Part shown: in pieces, positions 45,190 to 57,000 of the stretch
Numbering within the stretch: the stretch's first letter is position 1
Layout: every line of letters starts with the position of its first letter
The notes under the pieces: model-generated
The model's input: only the letters and a program-made list of their open reading frames with translations
What the model was told of the DNA's origin: nothing
Database searches by the model: none
Program-made: the position numbers and the translations under genes
Assembly: GCA_035222895.1 (NCBI GenBank)
Contig: JAVYIG010006826.1
Span: forward strand, 1 to 64,000
Origin: Strongylocentrotus droebachiensis
Lineage: Eukaryota > Echinodermata > Echinoidea > Camarodonta > Strongylocentrotidae
Direction of reading: 5' to 3'
Length of the DNA stretch: 64,000 bases

Positions 45190-45500
45190 ACAGCGACCCC
45201 CCCCCCCCTTTCAGCAAAAGTCCGGTGTGTAAAGTCAATACGGGTCGACCATTTTCTTTTGTTATACGAGCCTTTTTCAGCACCCCCTGCCCCCCCCCCC
45301 CCCCCCCCCCATTTCAGCAAATATCCGGTGTGTAAAGTCAATACGGGTCGACCTTTTTCTTTTGTTATACGAGCCTTTTTTCACCATCCCCCCCCCCCCC
45401 CCCTTTCAGCAAAAGTCCGGTGTGTAAAGTCAATACGGGTAGACCTTTTTCTTTTGTTAAACGAGCCTTTTTTCACCACCCCCCCCCCACCCCCTTTCAG
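45190..45500. repeat. ~90-100-bp minisatellite separated by C runs
   Basis: At least three units contain CCGGTGTGTAAAGTCAATAC followed by a GGTCGACC- or GGTAGACC-type site, TTTCTTTTGTTA and ACGAGCC. Each is separated by a run of C. A related unit occurs at 45620 and another at 49985. The translated proline runs are artefacts. Confidence 0.8.
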
Positions 45501-46159
45501 CAAATGTCCGGTGTGTCTTTATCAAGACTCAACCCTCTATTTAAATACAATACCAATAAGAATAAATTTCACATGTCTCAAGCATTTTTGTAAGGACGGT
45601 CCCCGCCACCCCCGCCCCCGCAAAAGTCCGTGTGTGTAAAGTCAATACGGGTAGACCTCTTTCTTTTGTTACGAGCCGGAGGGTTTCGGAACACGCATGG
45701 TATCCCTCCATTCACGGAGTGTGGGGTCCGGGGACGGTCAAAGGGACTTCCCCTTTTCCATAAAACTACTTTATAAAGGCAGCCCAGTTCTTACACTTGT
45801 TCGAGGGTCATGTGGATTTATCAATAGCAAAAGCAATAGACGTTGTATCAAAGCAAATAAGCAATGTCATGGCATAGCATGAACAGCCTCCGAGTGCTGA
45901 TATCGTGTATTGTGATTAAGTCTTGCGGAACGAACAAAGAACATGTACATTGTACACCATTTCGATATGATATGATCGTTCCATCCGGGTTATGTGAAAA
46001 GGAGGAAACACTAGAGTAACTCAGTAAGACTTGTTCTCTTGTAAAGGGCCGTTCATGATAGCCAGGAATACGAGTATAGACACAGCAGTTGCATACGTCA
46101 TAATAAGTGCTTTCAGCCATTTACTCCTTCTGTTACTGCTTTCCCGACATATCGCCACA

Positions 46160-46226
46160 ATGAAGTCTTCGTCATATCAATTCATGTTTGTCGTCATTCA
46201 CGTAGTCACCTCGTCTCACTCTATTT
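46160..46226 (+). CDS. Signal-peptide first exon, copy 1
   Basis: ATG to GTAAGT donor, 67 nt, ending in phase 1. The product MKSSSYQFMFVVIHVVTSSH has a short basic start, a hydrophobic core and a polar end, as in a secretory signal peptide. The leader upstream (GTTGCATACGTCATAATAAG, then CTTTCCCGACAT) is shared by the three copies. Splicing to the phase-1 CCP exon at 52710 would create a Cys at the junction. Confidence 0.7.
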
Positions 46227-46550
46227 GTAAGTATATGTAAGAAATGCAGTCATTCTATGATCAGAAGTCATCGAGAAATGATCATAAGTTTTCCTAAATA
46301 GAGCCATATAATATACATGTTTAGATAACGTTTATTTTATGACTGATGCAAGTGATCTAACAATGTTTTCTGAAGGAAAGTAGATTCATGTGTTTAGTTT
46401 CTGTAGTCTCATGTATCTTGTCTTATCTTAATCATAATTTCTTTTTAAGTTAAATGTGTCATAGGTTTGGGGATACGTGTCCCCAAACTTCTTGAATGAT
46501 TAAAGAGAGAGAGAGAGAGGAAGAGGGAGGGGAGATGAGGTTGTAGATAC

Positions 46551-46583
<33 letters not shown>

Positions 46584-48640
46584 ATAAGAAATAGAGAGAG
46601 AGAAAGATGGGACAGAAAGAACGATGAGGAAAAGAAGTGAAAAGAAAATCATATGAGCCCCCCCCCCCCCTTCTCACATCACACTACCTGATGTCTTTGT
46701 TAACTGATATTTCAGCTACCTCATTGGACCCCCCCCCCCCCGCCACCACGCATGATATCAATGCCAATGATATACACTATTTATTAGAACAGTTAATATC
46801 AAATGTGATAAGGGCTTTACCGTGGTAATTATCATAAAGATCTAGTATTCCATGAGTCGTGAATCGGTCTGGTAGCAAGGGACATCAATGTAGGGCGCAC
46901 AAGATGAGGAGGCGCGATAACTCAGTCGGTAGAGCAGTTGTCTCGTAATCCGGTAACTCGGGTTCGAAACCAAGGAGATGCGCTAGTGCCCTATGGTAAA
47001 GCATTAGTCCTCATTACCAGGTCCCTCGGAGAGGACATAAAGCCGTCGACCGTCTCGTTGCTTACTTACAAGCAGTTATGCTTTCTTAGCTGTCAGGTAA
47101 AATAACCATCACATCCATCACATCCAAAAGGGTTCCAATATTGCCAAAATTAATGTCCCAAACCACGTCCCAGAACTTCTATTGTCCTTGTATAGAGTTT
47201 AAATAACAACTTGTTCGCACCCACAATGGTTGGATTTGCATTTTGTCTTGCAAACTCAGCATGTCATGTCAAAGACAACTAATGTCATACCGGCTTTTTG
47301 TCAACCCGGTTGAGGCCTGGCCAAGGCAGTCGTATTTAAAAAGGTTTGTTTTTCTGAGGGAAAATAAATATAAACAACCAAACGTCTTATACTATTGTTT
47401 AGATTACTCTTACAATAAATGAAGATTCATAGCTCCAAAGGCTTAGTGTTTTGCTCTGAAGGGGTGGGCGCGGGAATGAATTTCTTCTTTTTCCCCGCAT
47501 GGAAATAATTCAAGTACTAAAACAACTCGACTACGACGCCCCGAATGGCTAAGAGTCTGTCGGTGTGAAGTCGGTTTGGCGGTATTAGAGTGTATGCACT
47601 GTCTAATGTGTTGGTTTAAAAACTTCTATCAGAATGGTGGTTGTTACCTTTTTCCATCTGTTTTTTTTAAACGTGTAAATTAATGGAAACTGTGCGTAAC
47701 AAAGTTCGTGAGCCTGTTCATTGAGCTCTGTGTTATAAGACACATAAATGTGAAGCGTATTACACTTCACGTCATAATAATCAAAACTCGCCGCGGTTTA
47801 CCTTGTCATATCTAAACGAGGCTTTACTGTGTGTTATCTCGAAAGAAAGGAGGAACTACATCGGTAAATTAAGTCTGCACGAGATAATCTTTCTAATGTG
47901 ACTTAATCAAAGCAGAAACATAATGTCGCGTTAATGAAAAGCCTTCGACTGCTGATATCGTGTATTGTGATTAAGTCTCGCGGAACGAACACAATACATG
48001 TACATGTAAAAAATGTCGATATGATATGATCATTCCATACGGGATATGTGTAAAGGAACAAACACGGTAGAGACTCAGTCAGACTTGTTCGCTGGTAAAG
48101 GGCTGTTCATGATAGCCAGGAATACGTGTAGACACAACTGTTGCATACGTCATAATAAGTGTTTTCGGTTATTTACTCCTTTTGTTACTGCTTTCCCGAC
48201 ATGTCGCCAGAATGAAATCTTCGTCATATCAATTCATGTTTGTCGTCATTCACGTAGTCACCTCGTCTCACTATACATGTAAGTATATATACTATAAAGG
48301 CAGTCATTCGATTAAGGGAAGTGATCGAGAAATGATCATAAGTTTTCCTAAATAGAGCCATGTAATATACATGTTTTTGATAACGTTTATTTTATGACTG
48401 ATGCAAGTGATCTAACAATGTTGAAGTTAAGTAGATTCATGTGTTTAGTTTTTGTAGTCTCATGTATCTTGTCTTATCTTAATCATATCAAATTTAATTT
48501 CTTTTTAAGTAGAATGTACATATAAAATAGTGTCATAGGTTTGGGGATACGTGTTCCCCAACTTCTTGAACGATTAAAGAGAGTAGGAGAGAGAGGGGAG
48601 AGGGAGAGGGGGAGATGAGGGTGTAGATACATATATAGAT

Positions 48641-48689
<49 letters not shown>

Positions 48690-50999
48690 ATAAGATATAT
48701 ATATATATATATAGAGAGAGAGGGAGAAAGATGGGACAGAAAGAACGATGAGGAAAAGAAGTGAAAATAAAACCATATGAGCCCCCCCCCCTTCTAACGT
48801 TACACTACCTGATGTCTTTGTTAACTGGTATTTCAGCTACCTCATTGGACCCCCCCCCCCTCCCACCACCACGCATGATATCAATGCCAATGATATACAC
48901 TATTTATTAGAACAGTTAATATCAAATGTGATAAGGGTTATACCGTGGTAATTATCATAAAGATCTAGTATTCCATGAGTCGTGAATCGGTCTGGTAGCA
49001 AGGGACATCAATCTAGGGCGCACAAAATGAGGAGGCACGATAGCTCAGTCGGTAGAGCAGTTGTCTCGTAATCCGGTGACCCGGGTTCGAAACCAAAGCG
49101 ATGCGCTAGTGCTCTTTGGTAGGGCATTAATCCTCTTTATCAGGTCCCTCGGAGAGGACCTAAAGCCGTCGGCCGTCTGGTTGCTTACTTACAAGCAGTT
49201 ATGCTTTCTTAGCTGTCAGGTAAAATAACCATCACATCCATCACATCCAAAAGGGGTCCAATATTGCCAAAATTTATGTCCCAAACCACGTTCCAGAACT
49301 TCTATTGTCCTTGTATAGAGTTTAAATAACAGCTTGTTCGCACCCACGATGGTTGGATAAGCATTTTGTCTTGCAAACTCAGCATGTCATCTCAAAGACA
49401 ACAAATATCATCCTACATAGAATCCTATAAGATACATGTAGTTTATGACTGATGCTAGCGAGCTAACAACGTTGGTCTGAATAAACAAAGATTCATGTGT
49501 TAAGTTTATGTAGTCTCATGTTTCTTGTTTTATTTTAATCATGTCTAATGTTGTATCTTTTTTTTTTAAAGTAAAAAGTATTCATAAAACATTGCTTTAG
49601 GTTTGGGGATAGGTCCCCCTCCAACTCCTTGAATGATGAAAAGAAAAAAGAGAGAGAGAGTGGGGGGACAGAGAGAGAGAAAGAGAAAGAGTGACATAGA
49701 GAAGAAGAACAAGACAGAGAGAGAGATAAAGAGAAAGAGAGGGGTAGAAGTAGAAATAGAGAGACAGAGAGAGAGAGAGAGATGGGACAGAAAGAGAAAA
49801 AAATGAGGAAAAGGAAGTGAAAATAAATTTGGACATGGACATATCTAAAAACATAAATTTTAAGTGTCTTTATCAAGACTCAACCTTCTATTTAAATACA
49901 ATACCAATAAGAATAAATTGCACATGTCTCAAGCGTTTTTGTAAGGACGGTCCCCGCCACCGCCCCCCCCCCCCCCAACTCCCGCAAAAGTCCGTGTGTG
50001 TAAAGTCAATACGGGTAGACCTCTTTCTTTTGTAACGTGCCGGAGGGTTTCGGAACACGCATGGTATCCCTCCGTTCACGGTGTGTGGGGTCCAGGGACG
50101 GTCAAAGGGACTTCCCCTTTTCCATAAAACTACTTTATAAAGGCAGCCCAGTTCTTACACTTGTTCGAGGGTCATGTGGATTTATCAATAGCAAAAGTAA
50201 TAGACGATGTATCAAAGCAAATAAGCAATGCCATGGAATAGCATGAACAGCCTCCGAGTGCTGATATCGTGTATGGTGATTAAGTCTTGCGGAACGAACA
50301 AAGAACATGTACATTGTACGCCATTTCGATATGATATGATCGTTCCATCCGGGTTATGTGAAAAGGAAGAAACACTAGAGTAACTCAGTCAGACTTGTTC
50401 TCTTGTAAAGGGCTGTTAATGATAGCCAGGAATACGAGTAGACACAGTAGTTGCATACGTCATAATAAGTGCTTTCAGCCATTTACTCCTTCTGTTACTG
50501 CTTTCCCGACATATCGCCAGAATGAAGTCTTCGTCATATCAATTCATATTTGTCGTCATTCACGTAGTCACCTCGTCTCATTATATCTGTAAGTATATCT
50601 ACTAAAGGCAGTCATTCTATGAAGGGAGGTCATCAAGAAATGATCATGAGTTTTTCTAAATAGAGCCATATAATATACATGTATAGAAAACGTTTATTTT
50701 ATGACTGATGTCAGTGAGCTAACAACGTTGGTCTGAAGGAAAGTAGATTCATGTGTTTCGTTTCTGTAGTCTCATGTTTCTTGTCTTATCTTAATATTTT
50801 TTCTTAGTAAGTAAACCGTATATATATATATATATATAAAACAGTGTCATAGGTTTGGGGATTCGTGCCCCCCCCCCCCTCCCACCAACTCCTTCAATGA
50901 TGAAAAGAGAATATAGAGGGGGAAGAGGTAGATAATGAGAGAAAGAGAGAGAGAAGAAGAAAAAGAGGGAGAGAGAGAGAGAAGAAGAAGGAGTAGAGA

Positions 51000-51036
<37 letters not shown>

Positions 51037-54000
51037 GATAGAAAGATGGGATAGAAAGATGAGGAAAAGGAAGAGTAAAGAAAATCATATGAGCCCCCCC
51101 CCCCCCTCCCTATCAAATATTTCATCTACCTCATCAGACCCCCCCCCCCCCCCCCTGATATCGGTTCCGCTGATAAACAAAATGTTCATTAAAACAGTTT
51201 TGTTGTGTGTATTGAAGTCGTGAGCCCTATTTGCAATATACACAAACACAATGATATGTCAATTGCTAAATGTGCTTACGGTAATACTTCATTTCAGTCG
51301 TTTTTGTTTTATCACTCATAACGACTGTGGAATATGATTTTAAGGGAATACTGTCATATATTTTTGCCTGAGATTCATACATTTGAGTGAGCATAGACAA
51401 TAATCTCCTATTGAATAAATATACTAGTAATAATGTTAGTAATTTAAATCGTATGCAGTCAGTAGTTTTATGTTCATGGGTTTTATTCTGATTTATATAT
51501 AATTAAGATAACAATAATAATAATGAATGTATTGATGATAATAATAACACTAATAATAACTTATGTCTGGGTGTATGTACCGCTTATTAGATAAACGATG
51601 TATGATTGCGCTTTACAAATATATTACAGATTAACGCAAGTACATGTCCTTTTTTTAGTATCTCTTTCACACAAATCAAGTTTATATATCATTTGGCTAA
51701 GTTATGGAGACTGGACGGGGATTACCTGAGTAGTATAAGTTAAAGAGAAGATTGGGTTCTGGGGAGAGGTGAGAAGAATTTGTGAGCGTTATCGTTGTTA
51801 TTATGCAAGTGTGGAAGAACATCAGAGGAAAAAAAGTTCCCTGAAAAACCTGGCTCTTCAAATGCCTTCATATTCTATAATTGACAAGTAACAGCTTAAA
51901 AATGAGGCCCTATTTTTATGCCACATGTTTGTGTAGTCCCATCTACATCTTTCTGTGTACAGTGTTTGTTACTTTACAAAGACTGGTCCAAATTTCTCCA
52001 GAACCTTGCGGTACACACCAATACTTAAATTCTACGTGATCAACTTTTTCTGATTGATTCCACACCGTTTCTTTCACAATGCATTCGCATGACCAGAACT
52101 CAGCTTTATCTTTAAAATACTTTGGAACCAGATATTTCACATTTCTTGGTCTAAGAGCGGGTGTTGGTTGGTTAATTTAAGGACTCTTTCTCCTTTCAAG
52201 TGTACTGATGAATATATGTGATATTACAGCTACTTCAAAGCATGCATAATCGAGCAAAGAAGCCTACATGCATTCACGAAACTGTGTTATCATTGACAAA
52301 ATTAATGTAGAACAAGAAAAACAAGTCTCATATGGTTTTATGACCGTATCATGAATTTAGTATTATTTTCCATTATTTTCTCACAAGTTATGACGAAATA
52401 CATTAATCTAAATTTGCCACTCTCCATCCAGGTGTCAATAGGTACGTGATGGCTAACAAAAATTAAAAATACACCAGGGGGGTGAAAACCCTTGTGATTT
52501 GTGTAGGGGCGGGGTTGTTTTTTGTTTTGATAGCAACTACTTTATGAAATAAATCAACCTAAGGCAATTGTAAGTGCGAGCATGACAGTGACGTGTTATG
52601 TAAACCGAACATGATTTCTATGGGACAATGATAGGGTACTGAAACTACCCTTAAGTTGATTTCTCGAAAGTAATTGCGATCATTTTCTTATAATATATCC
52701 TCTCCACAGGTATGATATCAGCTAGCTGTGCCATGCCAGACCCCATACCTAACACCATAACAACCTTGCCGAACCAAACGCTGGATACAGGTTCTTATAT
52801 CACATGGGAATGCAGTGATGGATACATGATGGGTGGCCTGACCAACACTGCTGTATGGGTGTGCTTAGAGGACGGGTCCTGGCTGGGTCATACACCCATA
52901 TGCACGGGTAAGGGATTCACATGCTCAAATAAATCAATCTAAACAATGCATACTATAGATAAATTAAAGAAAATATATGTTACTTTAAATTGAGAAGAAA
53001 AAACACACTATGCATGACTCAAGTTTACAAACAAAAGACATGTATCAAAGTTGATATGGTTAATATTGTTTTTGTGTCTTTTAGCTTTTGGACCCCTATT
53101 TAATTTATCTTTTATCTTTCTGAATTATAAAATACAATGCCTTATACCTACAACAATTTCCTAAATCATTATCCTTTTTGTTTTTTATGGAGTAAATCGG
53201 TGTGATATCAATTTTTACCAGATTGATCATGTTAATAAGCGGCACGAATTCATTGAAATAGCTGATAGATAATCGATGGCATAATAATATAGCGATAATA
53301 GAGACATCCGAGAAAACATTCCACGGTCAATTTAAATTTCAATACCATATTGCCTGACCATTATATTTGGGTTACGTAATACGTCAGTGTAATGTTGGCA
53401 TTTTTCAAAAGATGGCGTATAAGGCCATCGGAATATTCAAGTGTTATGCATACTGTTCAAATAAAGGTTGTTCGTAAGAGCCCGAGAAATTTTCCGAGGC
53501 TTGCTCGACATAGCAACAAGTAATGCATGCAGACTGGTTTCCAAGTATTGTAGTTCAGTCATTGATAACAGGTTAATTGAGCAATTCGTCACTAGGTCAC
53601 CAGGAAAAAACATCCATACATTTGTATATGTTAGTATACTGATGTATTGCATTAGATTGATTTTTTAGAAAGTACTTGCGATCATGTTTATTAATCATTA
53701 CTCTTGCTTTTGCAGCTATTGAGTGTCCATCGCCTCCCATAGCTGCTTATTCAGAGTTCGATCCTCTATTGCCTGAAGATCCCTTGGTAAACCAGACGAT
53801 TGTATACAGATGCAGCAGTAGCAAGTATACACTCTGATTGGAAGTAACTTGAATAGATGTCTACAAGATGGCACTTGGGAGAACGATCCTCCCGTCTGTC
53901 AAAGTAAGCAGCTATTTTGATTCCGATGTTTTTCCATGTTAAGTCGTCAATAACCCACTCCACATATTTTATCGTGTTTCCTCCGTTATTAGTATCAATG

Positions 54001-57000
54001 CCTGTCTCGAACTCTAAAGAAATGTAAAATTGCTAAGCTCTAGTTTTTCAACTCATGATTTAATACAAATCATGATTAGCAGATTATGGCTAAATTGTTT
54101 ACAATATATAAGTAAATTTAAAACTACTTAGAATGTAATGTTGCAAATGGTCAAATTTTACAAAGACAATAGTCAATAAACGGTATACATTTGTAATAAT
54201 CTACATATCTATGATTGGTAAAAGTGCGCCAGATGTTGATTTTTTTTTTGTAATGGATCGTACAGGTAGAAGTTATTTAGAAAACAAAAATTCCAGGACA
54301 TCGTTACTGGACAAGATGAATTTTGAAAAAGGATTCAAATATTGTATACATCCATTGTATTGGGCGATGCTTCATAGTGTTAATGATAATAGTACTTTAG
54401 TGCTATTAACCTAGGTTGGCGACATCATTATTAGTAGTCCTCTTTCTACGGGGCCTGCAATTATTATTATCTCAGCATTGCCAGGTGAACATAAGCACCT
54501 GGGTCGAGAGGGAAACCATCTTGTTCAAGGATATCAGCGTCGATCAGAGATCGGACCCTTCACCATACACAACAGTATTTTGTTGCTATTATTATTGCTT
54601 CTAATCGTTGTTGTCGTTATTTCTTAAAGGGGATTGCGACGATACAGCCGATTATGTCAAACGATACTCCGATCTCACTTGCTACCGTCGACGTGGTGAT
54701 AGTACTCAGAGAAGTTGGACATTGTCGTTGGACCTCTGCGATGAATATGAGGAGTTACTTGCCACAGTTAAAAATGCTGAAACACAAACGTTTCTCGTTG
54801 AGTTCATTGGAAAGGAAATTGGCACCGACGTTTGAATTGGCGCAATGAAAGGTCGAGACTGGATGTGGAGACGTAGTAAGTTGTGTTCCTAATACTGAAA
54901 TATTTTCATAGTTAGCAATCTACATTATTCTTTACTAAACGGAAAAAGTTCTAAGCTGTGATTTTTTTGTTCAACCTTCTTTTACCATTATTATTATCAT
55001 TATTATTATTTGGCGATTACATGTAAACATAGGACATACAGATGAGTAAACAAAATACGGCAATTATTGTATAGATACTGGTGCACCCTACCAGGTGGCC
55101 TCGGAATGAATTGGTCAACTAAATAACCATGGCCCACAGGCCTTCCTTCATACACCTTGTCGAGTTCACCAGTATCTAAACTAAAATATGATTTACAACT
55201 CAAAATAAAAAAAAAAAAGAAAAAAAAGATGGGAGACTCGAATGTGATTGATTCTTGTGAAATGGAACATGGGGAGGGGAGAAAAGAGAACAAGGGCAGA
55301 GAGAGAGTACTTCTTTGATTGTAAATTATGAAAACTAAGATGAATTATACTCTAAGTAGCAGTTACTTGGAATATAACATTTAAATCAAACATATACCAG
55401 CAATGAACATGTGGTAAATCTATCAAAAATAAGTACATATTATCCATAGTATTGAGTCGTTTTATTATTAATATTTAAGAATGACACAATTAATAACATT
55501 ATTCACCCACAATTATTACGTTTACAATAAACCTTTAAACTACAGGTGCAATTTCAGAATCTTATTTTACAACATTTGAATTGGTTAACATTGAAATATT
55601 GGAGAATTTTCTTGAGGATTTCATTTTTGGTTGAATCGGTGTATGGCTTGATAATGTGTGAGGTGGCAGAAGATGATATCAAGATTCATATCCGGTACTC
55701 AGAAGAGGACGTAAGATTCGTTCATTTAAAGGCAAGAACAGGGAGACTTCATTTGACTGCGGTTCATAGGTATCCAATAATCTGGAAGGGATTGTCTCCT
55801 GAATGCAGGGTTACCAATTCAAATGTTGTAGACGCTGATCATATAGCATCTCCTGTTGTCGCTGTCTGAGTATCATACATTTTGCCCGTCGTTGAATTTG
55901 TTCCAGCATATCAATGAATTCGTTAGTATAAGCCATGTAAACTAGCACACCATAATCAAGGAAGGGCAACATTAGTGACTTATACTGCGTGTATAAAAAG
56001 TCTACCTAACTTTGGCAACTTGTAAGAGAAGATTTATAATGAATGTGATCTTGAAATATTTTTCACGATAAAGATCGAATAACTTGTTTTCTGTGTATTA
56101 TTTTCTCTGCTACGAATGACTGAAACCAGCTTTACCTAGTTTGCACCGAATGTGGATCATCTTCTTGTATCATGATATATATACCAAAAAAAGAAATCTC
56201 TGCTCATTTTTCATTTGCACCATTTCACATGCATAATGTGCACATTAAATTTATTTTCTCGAACAACACATTGAAGCTCAGCGTTTACAAACCTCACACA
56301 TTTTTGTTAATGCAAGACAGAATACATGTTGATAAGTGCCGTCGATATTGACTATAACGTTCCATGAAAATAGAAAGCATCACAAGTAAACTTTGTCCAT
56401 TTGAATGACTCACTGACAATGTGTCATCATAACCAAGAGAATATCATCTTGCTTGTAAATGAGCCTTTTGTTGAATCTGAGTTTATCTTGTCATATTTTC
56501 TATTTAAGTGCACAAAATCAATGAGAACAAGACAGCAACTGTATTATTCTTCTATGGATGGATTAAACAATGCGCAAGGGCTTTGACCCACATGCATTGC
56601 TTCAGCCCAAGCCAGGTACAAGAGGATTTCGACAATACTTTTAGAAAAGGCTGCTACTCAGTCACCCGTGGCAGCAGACTAGTGAATATGGTATCATTAG
56701 ACATAATATTATCTACTTTTTCAGATGAACAATATTTTAAAGGCAAACAAACTATAATCGTTAATTGACAATCTACCAAAGTTAGGTGTCTTTTCTGAGC
56801 TTCTGAGTGTCTTCAGAGCTTGAGAAGAGATGCCGGCAGACAAACGTGTTATGAGAATGAGCATGCGGTTACTTTTCGAAACTACATGATTGACTTAGTC
56901 ATCCCAGTCAACTTGGAATTAAGGAATACTTCCAAGTTCGTAATACAGCTAACTTGTTACACAACAAAATTATTATTTATATAATGTGGGTTCCCAACAT

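Larger units (their letters stand above)
45035..51170 (+). repeat. Imperfect tandem array carrying three signal-peptide exons
   Basis: Blocks recur in the same order: a TCTTTATCAAGACTCAACC block (45041, 45518, 49867), AAGTCCGGTGTGTAAAGTC with C runs, a CCGGAGGGTTTCGGAACACG block (45676, 50040), and a CTGATATCGTGTATTGTG-type leader (45897, 47953, 50260). Then come the signal exon, an AG-rich tract, C runs and, in two units, a SINE. A fourth partial unit without an exon lies at about 49430-49850. The array sits just upstream of lectin copy B. Confidence 0.85.

Noticed and set aside
45190-45500. Possible CRISPR-like array (repeats with spacers)
   Set aside because: Spacers are C runs and units are directly related; the genome is eukaryotic. 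It is a minisatellite.
45105-45640. ORFs with long Pro or Gly runs
   Set aside because: They are translations of C/G runs and a minisatellite.
46459-46677. Ser/Leu-rich hydrophobic ORFs on the minus strand (also 48483-48776, 49535-49876, 50847-51125)
   Set aside because: They are translations of GA-rich simple repeats.
46911-46985. tRNA-like sequence with A and B boxes (also at 49032, 17316, 62934 and 24155)
   Set aside because: Acceptor stems do not pair and each is followed by a common SINE body and tail, so these are SINE heads, not tRNA genes.
55006-55293. 95-aa minus-strand ORF with Phe run
   Set aside because: Poly-A derived, no domain, inside an intron next to a decayed LINE.
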